A stretch of DNA of 64,000 nt, taken from Bacteroides neonati. GTDB taxonomy: Bacteria; Bacteroidota; Bacteroidia; Bacteroidales; Bacteroidaceae. The stretch's first letter is position 1. Every line of letters begins with the position of its first letter. Below the pieces are notes generated by a model. It was not told the origin of the DNA. It made no database searches and saw only the letters and a program-made list of their open reading frames with translations. The stretch is taken from positions 91,605 through 155,604 of the forward strand of contig NZ_HG726022.1 in the NCBI RefSeq assembly GCF_000499785.1. The letters run 5' to 3'. The translations under genes and the position numbers were made by a program. Below are positions 18,302-26,491 of this stretch, piece after piece.

Positions 18302-18331
18302 TTGGTAATTCAAATATAATGTCGTTCTTTG
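18302..18331 (+). promoter_or_regulatory. Candidate promoter of the RRM gene
   Basis: TTG (18302-18304) is spaced 19 bases from GTTCTTTG (18324-18331), close to the -33/-7 layout. It would leave a leader of about 115 A/T-rich bases before the RRM start codon, compatible with cold-shock-style control. Confidence 0.4.
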
Positions 18332-18452
18332 TGACAGTAAACAATTGAACGTTTTATAATTTTTCTTTTTTCGCATTTTTCTGTTGAATCAGATCTATCA
18401 CAAACCTCTGTTGTTTCTAATTTTATTTATCAATTTTTATTTTTTTTATTTT

Positions 18453-18698
18453 ATGAACATGTACATTGGAAACCTTAGCTATCGTGTTAAGGAAGCAGAT
18501 TTGAGACAAGTAATGGAAGAATACGGAACAGTAGACTCAGTAAAGCTGATTATCGACCGCGACACAAAAAGATCTAAAGGATTTGCTTTTGTTGAAATGG
18601 CTAATGACGAAGAAGCTCAACGTGTTATCGCTGAACTGAATGGCGCTGAATACGAAGGTCGTCAAATGGTAGTGAAAGAAGCTCTGCCTCGTAACTAA
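18453..18698 (+). CDS. RRM-type RNA-binding protein
   Basis: 81 residues from the ATG at 18453; the frame opens earlier, but that extension is a hydrophobic translation of a T-rich leader. One complete RNA recognition motif: RNP2 MYIGNL (residues 3-8) and RNP1 SKGFAFVEM (about 42-50), with a short basic tail. Such single-RRM proteins are abundant in Bacteroidetes and bind single-stranded RNA; some act as post-transcriptional regulators. Followed by a GAAA-loop terminator. Confidence 0.9.
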   Translation: MNMYIGNLSYRVKEADLRQVMEEYGTVDSVKLIIDRDTKRSKGFAFVEMANDEEAQRVIAELNGAEYEGRQMVVKEALPRN

Positions 18699-18720
18699 TC
18701 CATTAATTAAGGATAAAATA

Positions 18721-18750
18721 AAAGGGATGTATCGAAAGATACGTCCCTTT
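18721..18750 (+). terminator. Terminator of the RRM gene
   Basis: Thirteen-base stem with a GAAA tetraloop (18734-18737) and one G-T pair, followed by a T-run. Classic intrinsic terminator. Confidence 0.9.
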
Positions 18751-18815
18751 TTCTTGTACCCTATGTTTTAACAATGTTAATTGCTTTTGCCTGTATTTAT
18801 CGTCAGCTATGCAAG

Positions 18816-18871
18816 AGTACGTAGTTTTGGTATCAAAGAATACGGATTCATTGATACCAAAACTACGTACT
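18816..18871. repeat. 21-bp perfect inverted repeat
   Basis: Bases 18816-18836 pair perfectly with 18851-18871 around a 14-base loop. No T-run follows on either strand. It could be an RNA stem, a second terminator or a protein-binding palindrome. Confidence 0.75.
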
Positions 18872-19181
18872 TAACACACCTTTAATACCGTTCTTTTGCG
18901 AGCAAATAAAAAGAAAATGACAGGTACTCGATTTCTGTAATATACATTGTTCGTAATCAGTGTATTGTGTGCTTCGAGACTCATTTCTATATCTCCTTCT
19001 TTTTCTTTGTATATCTTCCTCGTCTACACTATTTCGAGTTGCTCACTCAGGCATACTTGTGTATTTGTTAGCCTCGTTTATTGCATCACTTATGGCGGTA
19101 TAAGTCAGCATAACGCTAAATATGTATGCTTCACAGCATTACTTTTTACTTCTTTTATATACAATGAAGCAAATGTTTTTG

Positions 19182-19189
19182 TAAATTTG
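19182..19189 (+). promoter_or_regulatory. -7 element of ileS
   Basis: TAAATTTG matches TAnnTTTG and lies 63 bases before the ileS ATG. The -33 element is not obvious. Confidence 0.5.
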
Positions 19190-19252
19190 CACCTTTAAAA
19201 TCAAAGGGGTATCCCTACTTATAGTTGTCAATCGTAAAATCATAATAAATCC

Positions 19253-22200
19253 ATGAGTAAGAGATTTACTGAATATTCGCAGTTTGACCTCTCGCAGGTG
19301 AACAAAGATGTGCTGAAGAAGTGGGACGAAAACGGAGTTTTCGCCAAAAGTATGACAGAACGAGAAGGTTGTCCTTCATTTGTTTTTTATGAAGGACCTC
19401 CCTCTGCCAATGGTATGCCGGGTATTCACCACGTCATGGCTCGCTCCATTAAAGATATTTTCTGTCGCTACAAAACCATGAAAGGCTTTCAGGTAATGCG
19501 TAAAGCAGGCTGGGATACACACGGTCTTCCGGTAGAGCTGGGCGTAGAGAAAACACTGGGCATCACCAAAGAAGACATCGGTAAATCGATTACAGTAGCC
19601 GAATACAATGCCGCTTGTCGCAAAGATGTTATGAAATTCACCAAAGAATGGGAGGATCTGACGCACAAGATGGGGTATTGGGTAGACATGGAACACCCCT
19701 ACATCACTTACGACAATCGCTATATCGAAACCTTGTGGTGGCTGCTAAAGCAACTTTACAAAAAAGGATTACTCTATAAAGGCTACACCATTCAGCCCTA
19801 TTCGCCGGCAGCAGGAACAGGATTGAGCTCGCACGAGCTGAATCAGCCCGGATGCTACCGCGATGTGAAAGATACCACCGTAGTGGCTCAGTTTAAGATG
19901 AAGAACCCTAAACCCGAAATGGCTGCATGGGGCACTTCGTACTTTATTGCTTGGACCACCACTCCCTGGACACTTCCTTCGAATACAGCACTTTGTGTAG
20001 GTCCGAAAATTGATTATGTAGCCGTACAATCTTACAATGCTTATACCGGACAGCCTATCACAGTGGTGCTGGCCAAAGCTCTGTTGCATACTCACTTCAA
20101 CCCTAAAGCTGCCGAACTGCCTCTTGACGAATATAAAGTGGGCGATAAGCTGGTTCCTTTCAAGGTCATTGCCGAATACAAAGGTACCGACCTGGTCGGT
20201 ATGGAATATGAGCAGTTGATGCCATGGGTTAATCCGGGCGAAGGTGCTTTCCGTGTGATTCCGGGCGATTATGTAACAACCGAAGATGGTACGGGTATTG
20301 TACACATTGCCCCGACCTTTGGTGCCGATGATGCCTTGGTTGCTAAAAATGCAGGTGTACCTCCGTTGCAACTGATCAATAAAAAAGGCGAGTTGCGTCC
20401 GATGGTCGATCTGACCGGTAAATTCTATACTTTAGACGAACTCGACGATACGTTTGTGAAAGAGCGTGTCAATGTGGAACTTTATCAGGAGTATGCCGGA
20501 CGGTATGTGAAGAATGCCTACGACGACACCTTGACCGATCAGGACGAGACACTCGACGTAAGCCTCTGTATGATGATGAAAGCAAGCAATCTTGCCTTCA
20601 AAATAGAAAAGCATGTGCACAACTATCCGCACTGCTGGCGTACCGACAAGCCGGTGCTTTACTACCCGTTGGATAGCTGGTTTATCCGCTCTACTGCGTG
20701 CAAAGAGCGCATGATGGAGTTGAACAAGACCATCAATTGGAAGCCCGAATCGACTGGCACAGGTCGTTTTGGTAAGTGGCTCGAAAACCTGAACGATTGG
20801 AACCTCAGTCGCTCACGCTATTGGGGTACTCCGCTGCCTATCTGGCGTACCGAAGATAATACAGAGGAAATCTGCATCGAGTCGGTCGAAGAGCTTTATA
20901 ATGAGATTGAAAAATCGGTTGCTGCCGGTTTCATGACCTCCAATCCGTACAAGGACAAAGGCTTTGTGCCGGGCGCATACAATGGCGAGAATTATGATAA
21001 AATAGACCTGCACCGCCCATACGTCGACGATATCATTCTGGTATCGAAAACTGGTCAGCCCATGAATCGCGAAACAGATTTGATCGATGTTTGGTTCGAC
21101 TCGGGTGCGATGCCCTATGCACAGATTCACTATCCGTTTGAGAATAAAGAGCTGCTCGACAGTCACCAGGTATTCCCGGCCGATTTCATTGCCGAAGGGG
21201 TAGACCAGACACGTGGCTGGTTCTTTACTTTGCATGCCATCGCAACGATGGTCTTCGATAATGTGTCTTACAAAGCCGTTATATCCAACGGTTTGGTGCT
21301 GGATAAGAACGGTAACAAAATGTCGAAACGCTTGGGCAATGCTGTCGATCCGTTCTCGACCATCGAAAAGTATGGTTCCGATCCGTTGCGTTGGTACATG
21401 ATTACCAATTCATCTCCTTGGGATAACTTGAAATTCGATGTAGAAGGCATCGAAGAGGTGCGTCGCAAATTCTTCGGTACACTCTACAATACCTATTCGT
21501 TCTTTGCGCTCTATGCCAATGTAGACGGATTCGAATACAAAGAGGCCGATGTGCCGATGTGCGAGCGTCCCGAAATTGATCGCTGGATTATATCTGTACT
21601 GAACACATTGGTCAAAGAAGTAGATACGTGCTATAACGAATACGAACCTACACGTGCCGGACGCTTGATTTCGGATTTCGTCAACGATAACCTGTCTAAC
21701 TGGTACGTTCGCTTGAACCGTAAACGCTTCTGGGGTGGAGAGTTCACACAAGATAAGCTTTCGGCCTATCAAACGCTGTATACCTGTCTCGAAACAGTAG
21801 CCAAACTAATGGCACCCATTGCTCCCTTCTATGCCGATCGTCTGTATACGGACTTGATTACGGCTACCGGACGCGACCAGGTTGTCTCTATTCACTTGGC
21901 TCGTTTCCCCGAATACCAGGAAGCAGTGATCGATAAGGAGTTGGAAGATCGCATGAAAATGGCTCAAGATGTTACCTCTATGGTATTGGCTCTGCGTCGC
22001 AAAGTAAATATCAAAGTTCGTCAGCCGCTACAATGCATCATGATTCCGGTAACGGACGAGAAGCAGAAAGCACACATCGAAGCTGTGAAGGCATTGATCA
22101 TGAATGAGGTTAACGTAAAGGATATCAAATTTGTAGATGGAGCTGCCGGTGTATTGGTAAAAAAAGTGAAGTGTGACTTCAAAAAACTGGGACCAAAATT

Positions 22201-22681
22201 TGGCAAACAGATGAAAGCTGTTGCTGCTTCCGTAGCCGAAATGTCTCAGGAAGCGATTGCCGAATTAGAAAAAAACGGCCGTTATGTATTAAATTTGAAT
22301 GGCGAAGAAGCCATCTTGGAGACTGCCGATGTGGAAATATTTAGTGAAGATATTCCCGGTTGGTTGGTAGCCAATGAAGGAAAACTGACGGTTGCATTGG
22401 AAGTTACTATTACTGAAGAGCTTCGTCGTGAAGGGATTGCGCGTGAATTGGTCAATCGTATTCAGAATATACGTAAATCGAGTGGCTTTGAAATTACGGA
22501 TAAGATAAACATCACATTGTCGAAAAATCCGCAGACAGATGATGCGGTAAATGAATATAATAGTTATATTTGTAACCAGGTATTAGGCATACCGCCTTTG
22601 AGATTGGCAGAAGAAGTGATAGACGGTACAGAGCTCAATTTTGACGACTTCTCCCTATTTGTCAATGTCGTAAAAGAATAA
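19253..22681 (+). CDS. ileS: Isoleucyl-tRNA synthetase
   Basis: 1142 residues, class I synthetase that charges tRNA-Ile in the cytoplasm and edits valine. The HIGH-type signature is GMPGIHHV (residues 54-61) and the KMSKS motif is NKMSKRLGN (about 688-696). The editing domain lies between them (for example TTPWTLPSNTALCVG). The ATP-site motif has the spacing and Gly-Met/Leu-Pro pattern of eukaryote-like (type 2) IleRS. Motifs are complete. The next gene begins 33 bases downstream. Confidence 0.96.
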   Translation: MSKRFTEYSQFDLSQVNKDVLKKWDENGVFAKSMTEREGCPSFVFYEGPPSANGMPGIHHVMARSIKDIFCRYKTMKGFQVMRKAGWDTHGLPVELGVEKTLGITKEDIGKSITVAEYNAACRKDVMKFTKEWEDLTHKMGYWVDMEHPYITYDNRYIETLWWLLKQLYKKGLLYKGYTIQPYSPAAGTGLSSHELNQPGCYRDVKDTTVVAQFKMKNPKPEMAAWGTSYFIAWTTTPWTLPSNTALCVGPKIDYVAVQSYNAYTGQPITVVLAKALLHTHFNPKAAELPLDEYKVGDKLVPFKVIAEYKGTDLVGMEYEQLMPWVNPGEGAFRVIPGDYVTTEDGTGIVHIAPTFGADDALVAKNAGVPPLQLINKKGELRPMVDLTGKFYTLDELDDTFVKERVNVELYQEYAGRYVKNAYDDTLTDQDETLDVSLCMMMKASNLAFKIEKHVHNYPHCWRTDKPVLYYPLDSWFIRSTACKERMMELNKTINWKPESTGTGRFGKWLENLNDWNLSRSRYWGTPLPIWRTEDNTEEICIESVEELYNEIEKSVAAGFMTSNPYKDKGFVPGAYNGENYDKIDLHRPYVDDIILVSKTGQPMNRETDLIDVWFDSGAMPYAQIHYPFENKELLDSHQVFPADFIAEGVDQTRGWFFTLHAIATMVFDNVSYKAVISNGLVLDKNGNKMSKRLGNAVDPFSTIEKYGSDPLRWYMITNSSPWDNLKFDVEGIEEVRRKFFGTLYNTYSFFALYANVDGFEYKEADVPMCERPEIDRWIISVLNTLVKEVDTCYNEYEPTRAGRLISDFVNDNLSNWYVRLNRKRFWGGEFTQDKLSAYQTLYTCLETVAKLMAPIAPFYADRLYTDLITATGRDQVVSIHLARFPEYQEAVIDKELEDRMKMAQDVTSMVLALRRKVNIKVRQPLQCIMIPVTDEKQKAHIEAVKALIMNEVNVKDIKFVDGAAGVLVKKVKCDFKKLGPKFGKQMKAVAASVAEMSQEAIAELEKNGRYVLNLNGEEAILETADVEIFSEDIPGWLVANEGKLTVALEVTITEELRREGIARELVNRIQNIRKSSGFEITDKINITLSKNPQTDDAVNEYNSYICNQVLGIPPLRLAEEVIDGTELNFDDFSLFVNVVKE

Positions 22682-22714
22682 TAAAAAATAATAACCTTTT
22701 AAACTAGTAAAGAA

Positions 22715-23095
22715 ATGGCAGAAAAAACGAGATACTCGGATGCTGAACTGGAAGAGTTCCGCACCATTATTAAAGAAAAACTCGAATTAGCACAACGTGA
22801 TTACGATCAGTTGAAAATGAGTTTGATGGGATTGGATGGTAATGATACCGATGATACGTCACCTACCTATAAAGTGCTTGAAGAAGGAGCGAATACATTG
22901 TCGAAAGAGGAGACGACCCGTCTGGCTCAGCGTCAATTAAAGTTCATTCAGAGCTTGCAAGGTGCTATGGTTCGTATTGAAAATAAAACCTACGGAATTT
23001 GTCGGGAAACCGGTAAGTTGATTCCTGCCGAGCGTCTGCGTGCCGTACCTCATGCTACATTGAGCATTGAGGCAAAAAATAATGGAAAGAAATAA
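22715..23095 (+). CDS. TraR/DksA-family protein with degenerate zinc finger
   Basis: 126 residues. A helical coiled-coil region (about 5-85) is followed by YGICRETGKLIPAERLRAVPHATLS in the position of the DksA zinc finger. Only one of the four zinc cysteines is kept. DksA-like proteins insert into the RNA polymerase secondary channel and work with ppGpp; the lack of zinc ligands is, as I recall, common in this Bacteroidetes subgroup. Located between ileS and lspA, probably co-transcribed with ileS. Confidence 0.82.
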   Translation: MAEKTRYSDAELEEFRTIIKEKLELAQRDYDQLKMSLMGLDGNDTDDTSPTYKVLEEGANTLSKEETTRLAQRQLKFIQSLQGAMVRIENKTYGICRETGKLIPAERLRAVPHATLSIEAKNNGKK

Positions 23096-23106
23096 ATTAG
23101 TTATTC

Positions 23107-23177
23107 ATTACGAGCTACAATTTGCAAGCAAAGCAGTATGTATATATACTGCGACACTTGTATTTGTAGCTCGTAAT
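23107..23177. repeat. Nested inverted repeat between dksA-like gene and lspA
   Basis: Fourteen-base outer arms (23107-23120 and 23164-23177) enclose a second stem, GCAGTAT with ATACTGC (within 23133-23151). Probably a structured RNA or extragenic palindrome that separates transcription of the two genes. Confidence 0.6.
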
Positions 23178-23201
23178 TCGTAACTTACAGCTTTATTAAT
23201 A

Positions 23202-23831
23202 ATGAAAAAAATACTCACGAAAGGACAAATTTCGCTGTTGATTATCTTCTCAGTGTTGATTATTGATCAGATCATCAAGATATGGATTAAAACTCATATG
23301 TACTGGCACGAAAGTATTCATGTTACAGATTGGTTCTATATCTATTTTACCGAAAACAATGGCATGGCTTTTGGTATGGAGATATTCGGTAAATTGTTCC
23401 TTACCACTTTCCGAATCGTAGCGGTAGCATTGATCGCCTGGTATCTGATAAAGATTATTAAGCGCGGCTTTAAAACAGGATACATCGTTTGTGTTTCATT
23501 GATCTTCACCGGTGCATTGGGCAACATTATCGATAGTGTATTTTACGGTGTTTTGTTTAATGAAAGTACACATTCGCAGATTGCCGGCTTCATGCCCGAA
23601 GGGGGAGGGTACTCCACGTGGTTTTACGGTAAGGTAGTCGATATGTTCTACTTCCCGATTATTGATACCAACTGGCCTACTTGGATGCCCTTTGTAGGCG
23701 GCGAGCATTTTATCTTCTTTAGTCCGATCTTTAACTTCGCCGATGCAGCTATTAGTTGTGGTATCATTGCATTGCTGTTGTTTTATAGCAAATACCTAAA
23801 CGAGTCATATCATTCTATCGAATCAAAGTAA
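23202..23831 (+). CDS. lspA: Lipoprotein signal peptidase
   Basis: 209 residues, inner-membrane aspartyl protease that cleaves prolipoproteins before the lipid-modified Cys. Four hydrophobic helices. The conserved FTENNGMAFGM, GALGNIIDSVFYG (first catalytic Asp) and FNFADAAISCG (second Asp) are present. Longer than the E. coli enzyme because of a loop around residues 110-165 containing KVVDMFYFP, usual in Bacteroidetes. It serves the many lipoproteins in this window. The next gene starts 9 bases downstream. Confidence 0.95.
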   Translation: MKKILTKGQISLLIIFSVLIIDQIIKIWIKTHMYWHESIHVTDWFYIYFTENNGMAFGMEIFGKLFLTTFRIVAVALIAWYLIKIIKRGFKTGYIVCVSLIFTGALGNIIDSVFYGVLFNESTHSQIAGFMPEGGGYSTWFYGKVVDMFYFPIIDTNWPTWMPFVGGEHFIFFSPIFNFADAAISCGIIALLLFYSKYLNESYHSIESK

Positions 23832-23840
23832 AAATAGGTA

Positions 23841-24890
23841 ATGAAGAAGTTTTTTCGTATTCAGTTGTGTTGTGTTTTTCTAACAGCCTTACTAATGGTA
23901 GGTTGTGAGGTAAAGAAACCCGATAGTGTTATACCCGAATCTCAAATGGAAGATTTGCTGTATGACTATCACATGGCTCAAGCCCTGGGAGAAAACCTGC
24001 CATACGATGAAAACTATAAAAGAGTACTGTATACCGAAGCTGTATTTAAGAAACACGGTACTACAGAAGCTACTTTTGATTCATCACTTGTGTGGTACAC
24101 ACGCCATACCGAAATAATGGCCAAAATGTACGAAAGAGTTAGCAAACGCCTTCGGACACAACGTGACGAAATAAACCACCTGATTGCATTGCGCGATAAA
24201 AAGCCACAGATAACCCCTCCGGGAGATAGTATCAACATCTGGTTCGGGCGGCAATTGAATGTCTTGACCGGTATGCCACTCAACAACCGGATGACGTTTA
24301 CCATACCCGCCGATTCTAATTTTAAGAAACGAGATACTCTTTTATGGGAAATGCGTTATCTATTTATCGAGGGTAAACCCGATACGGCACATGCTGCTAT
24401 TATGGCTATGCAGATCGTGTATGAAAACGATAGCACCATTAGCAAAGTGAAACGTATTTTTGATTCGGGCATGCAGCATATTAAACTGTATTCGGATACG
24501 CTGGGTGCAATCAAAGAGGTGAAAGGATTTGTTTATTATCCGGCTGACAAGAAGCCCCGGACGCTACTGACCGATAAAATACGCCTCATGCGCTATCATT
24601 GTACCGATACACTGTCATCGGCCGCCAAGGACTCATTGCAGACCGATTCGATCAATGCCCATAAAGGAGATTCTGTAAAAACAAAAACAGGTATGCCTGC
24701 CGACTCGGCAAAGATACATCCCAGATTGCGCCCCGAGGAGTTGAATAAACGCAGCGATGAAATACGCCAAATCAAACCCGAACAAATTGAGACGGAAGAG
24801 CGTATCCAACAAGAAAGGTTGCAATTGCAGCAAGATCGCCGTACGCATCGCAGGCAACAGGTGGGTACGTCGAATAGACAACGAAATTAA
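23841..24890 (+). CDS. DUF4296 lipoprotein
   Basis: 349 residues with lipobox MVGC. The N-terminal DUF4296 domain (about 25-115) includes VIPESQMEDLLYDYHMAQALG. The middle is beta-rich (NNRMTFTIPADSNFKKRDTL), and the C-terminal 60 residues are Glu/Gln/Arg-rich and likely coiled. It is coupled to lspA and is probably an outer-membrane or periplasmic lipoprotein processed by it. Function unknown. Confidence 0.8.
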   Translation: MKKFFRIQLCCVFLTALLMVGCEVKKPDSVIPESQMEDLLYDYHMAQALGENLPYDENYKRVLYTEAVFKKHGTTEATFDSSLVWYTRHTEIMAKMYERVSKRLRTQRDEINHLIALRDKKPQITPPGDSINIWFGRQLNVLTGMPLNNRMTFTIPADSNFKKRDTLLWEMRYLFIEGKPDTAHAAIMAMQIVYENDSTISKVKRIFDSGMQHIKLYSDTLGAIKEVKGFVYYPADKKPRTLLTDKIRLMRYHCTDTLSSAAKDSLQTDSINAHKGDSVKTKTGMPADSAKIHPRLRPEELNKRSDEIRQIKPEQIETEERIQQERLQLQQDRRTHRRQQVGTSNRQRN

Positions 24891-24909
24891 ACTTATTTTT
24901 ATTCCCGCA

Positions 24910-25167
24910 ATGAAACGTTTTGCATCACATTATCTGTTTGTACCCGATATGGGATTTCTCAAACAATACGTAGTCGAACTTGACGAAGGAAGGGTGGTGC
25001 GTTACTTTCCGTTGACCGAAGAGATAGAGTCGGTAGAATGGATGCCGGGAGTGATTGTATTATCAACAGAAAAAGCGGAAAAATACTTTTCCGCTTTTCT
25101 GCTTTTTCCTTTCGACTTTACGACCATGCAGCCTGTCGCCGAAACTCAGCGCAGACAACTGCGGTAG
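24910..25167 (+). CDS. Small hypothetical protein (85 aa)
   Basis: The ATG at 24910, 19 bases after the DUF4296 gene, gives 85 residues beginning MKRFASHYLFVPDMGFLKQY. The same frame is open further upstream, but that part overlaps the DUF4296 gene. The body alternates charged and aromatic residues (VELDEGRVVRYFPL, ESVEWMPGVIVL). The last 50 bases overlap the convergent methyltransferase gene, and a hairpin lies inside its 3' end. Family not named here. Confidence 0.6.
   Translation: MKRFASHYLFVPDMGFLKQYVVELDEGRVVRYFPLTEEIESVEWMPGVIVLSTEKAEKYFSAFLLFPFDFTTMQPVAETQRRQLR
25067..25101 (-). terminator. Terminator hairpin inside convergent gene ends
   Basis: Left arm 25067-25083 and right arm 25087-25101 pair with one bulged A, with T-rich flanks on both strands. 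It sits just downstream of the minus-strand methyltransferase stop and probably terminates it. Confidence 0.6.
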
Positions 25168-25882
25168 CTATGGCTACATTCAGCGATTCGGATGTTTCCC
25201 GCTCTATCGGATAATTAGGAATATACAATTTTCGATTAATCAACTCTTCTACTTCGGCACCAATTCCATTTCCCTCATTACCCATCACAATGAGTCCATG
25301 AACTGACAATGGCTGTTCATACATATTCTTTCCATCCAGAAAAGTCCCGTAAACCGGCATGTCGCCTAAAGATCGGATTAAGTCGGGCAGGGGAGTGTAA
25401 TGCACTTTAACACGTGCAATACCGCCCATTGTAGCCTGAATGGTTTTCGGATTGTACACATCGACGGTATTGGGTGAGCAGAATATATGCTCGATACCGA
25501 ACCAATCTGCTAGGCGGATAATGGTGCCCAGATTGCCCGGATCTTGCACATCGTCGAGAGCCAGGCATAGTGACTGCCGAACTGCTTCGGTATCAAATAA
25601 GTATTCGGGTTGTTCAAATACGGCAAGTACTTGCTGCGGCGTTTTCAACAAACTGGCACGCGAAAGTTCGTCCGATGTAGCCTTGCTCACCTCTTGTGCC
25701 GGAAGCACCGGGTGTTCTTTTAACCAATCTGAAGTTGCTGCAAGAAAGCGGCAAGGAAAACGTCCCAACAGATCACCTACCAATTTAGGCCCCTCAGCCA
25801 AGAACACTTTTTCTTCCTTACGAATCTTTTTTAGCTCTAACGAACGGATATACTTGATTTTGTTTTTGCTCAATAATGTCAT
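25118..25882 (-). CDS. SpoU/TrmH-family RNA 2'-O-methyltransferase
   Basis: 254 residues. The N-terminal substrate-binding domain (about 1-95) contains EKVFLAEGPKLV. The SPOUT domain has motif 1 DVQDPGNLGTIIRLADWFG, motif 2 LIVMGNEGNGIG and motif 3 IPNYPIERETSESLNVAIAT. It methylates ribose in rRNA or tRNA using SAM; the exact target cannot be read from sequence. A second family member lies at 43025-43858. Confidence 0.9.
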   Translation of the reverse strand: MTLLSKNKIKYIRSLELKKIRKEEKVFLAEGPKLVGDLLGRFPCRFLAATSDWLKEHPVLPAQEVSKATSDELSRASLLKTPQQVLAVFEQPEYLFDTEAVRQSLCLALDDVQDPGNLGTIIRLADWFGIEHIFCSPNTVDVYNPKTIQATMGGIARVKVHYTPLPDLIRSLGDMPVYGTFLDGKNMYEQPLSVHGLIVMGNEGNGIGAEVEELINRKLYIPNYPIERETSESLNVAIATAVVCAEFRRQAAWS

Positions 25883-26166
25883 AATAACTGTAATTTAGGA
25901 CAAATCTATAAAGATATTCTCAATAACTCACGCTGTTTGCTCTATTTTCTACAGATTATTTGCCGGAGTAAGAAAAAGTGGTGTGTAAACCCTTATCATT
26001 TTATTATACGCTGAATGTGATGAATTAATCATAAATAACGTTTAATGGTAATAAATAGAAATAAAACACAAGCCATTTATTTCATTTGTTTGTTTTAAAA
26101 GAAGTATAGATTATTTATGCAATATAACTAATTTTTATTTTTAATGATTACTTATCCGAATGAATT
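25883..26166. other. A/T-rich intergenic region
   Basis: About 280 bases between divergent genes. No gene, clear promoter or repeat was recognised; both flanking promoters must lie here. Confidence 0.3.
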
Positions 26167-26394
26167 ATGGAAAAGAAGAATATTGGAGAACACTCAGGAA
26201 AAGTCTGGCATGCGTTGAGGGTAGTAGACAAAATTACGATTCCAGAATTGGCTAGAAAGCTTGATCTAAGCGTAGAAAGTATATCTTTGGCTGTTGGTTG
26301 GTTAGCCAGAGAAAATCAAGTACACGTCAGGAGAGAAAAGGGGATAATTACCGTATCGTCCATCGAAAAATCTGTTGAATTTAGTTTTGGATAA
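26167..26394 (+). CDS. Winged-helix DUF2582-type protein
   Basis: 75 residues with a compact winged helix: helices at GKVWHALRVV, TIPELARKLDLS and VESISLAVGWLARE, then the wing VHVRREKGIITV. Fits the DUF2582 family, small winged-helix proteins in Bacteroidetes thought to bind nucleic acid. Stand-alone gene. Confidence 0.8.
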   Translation: MEKKNIGEHSGKVWHALRVVDKITIPELARKLDLSVESISLAVGWLARENQVHVRREKGIITVSSIEKSVEFSFG

Positions 26395-26491
26395 TCCGAT
26401 TCTACGATAATTGAAATTCATCTTTCTTGTGTAGCTTAAATATTATTCTCATATTTGCATGACGTATCGAATAATTTGATGCATACAATGT

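Larger units (their letters stand above)
18751..19252. other. Long leader/intergenic region before ileS
   Basis: About 500 bases without a credible gene. It contains the 21-bp inverted repeat at 18816-18871 and a -7 element TAAATTTG at 19182-19189. An 83-codon open frame at 18947-19198 is T-rich and hydrophobic in a way typical of chance translation. Confidence 0.55.

Noticed and set aside
18947..19198. 83-codon frame before ileS
   Set aside because: Composition is that of translated T-rich non-coding DNA, and the ileS -7 element lies inside it.
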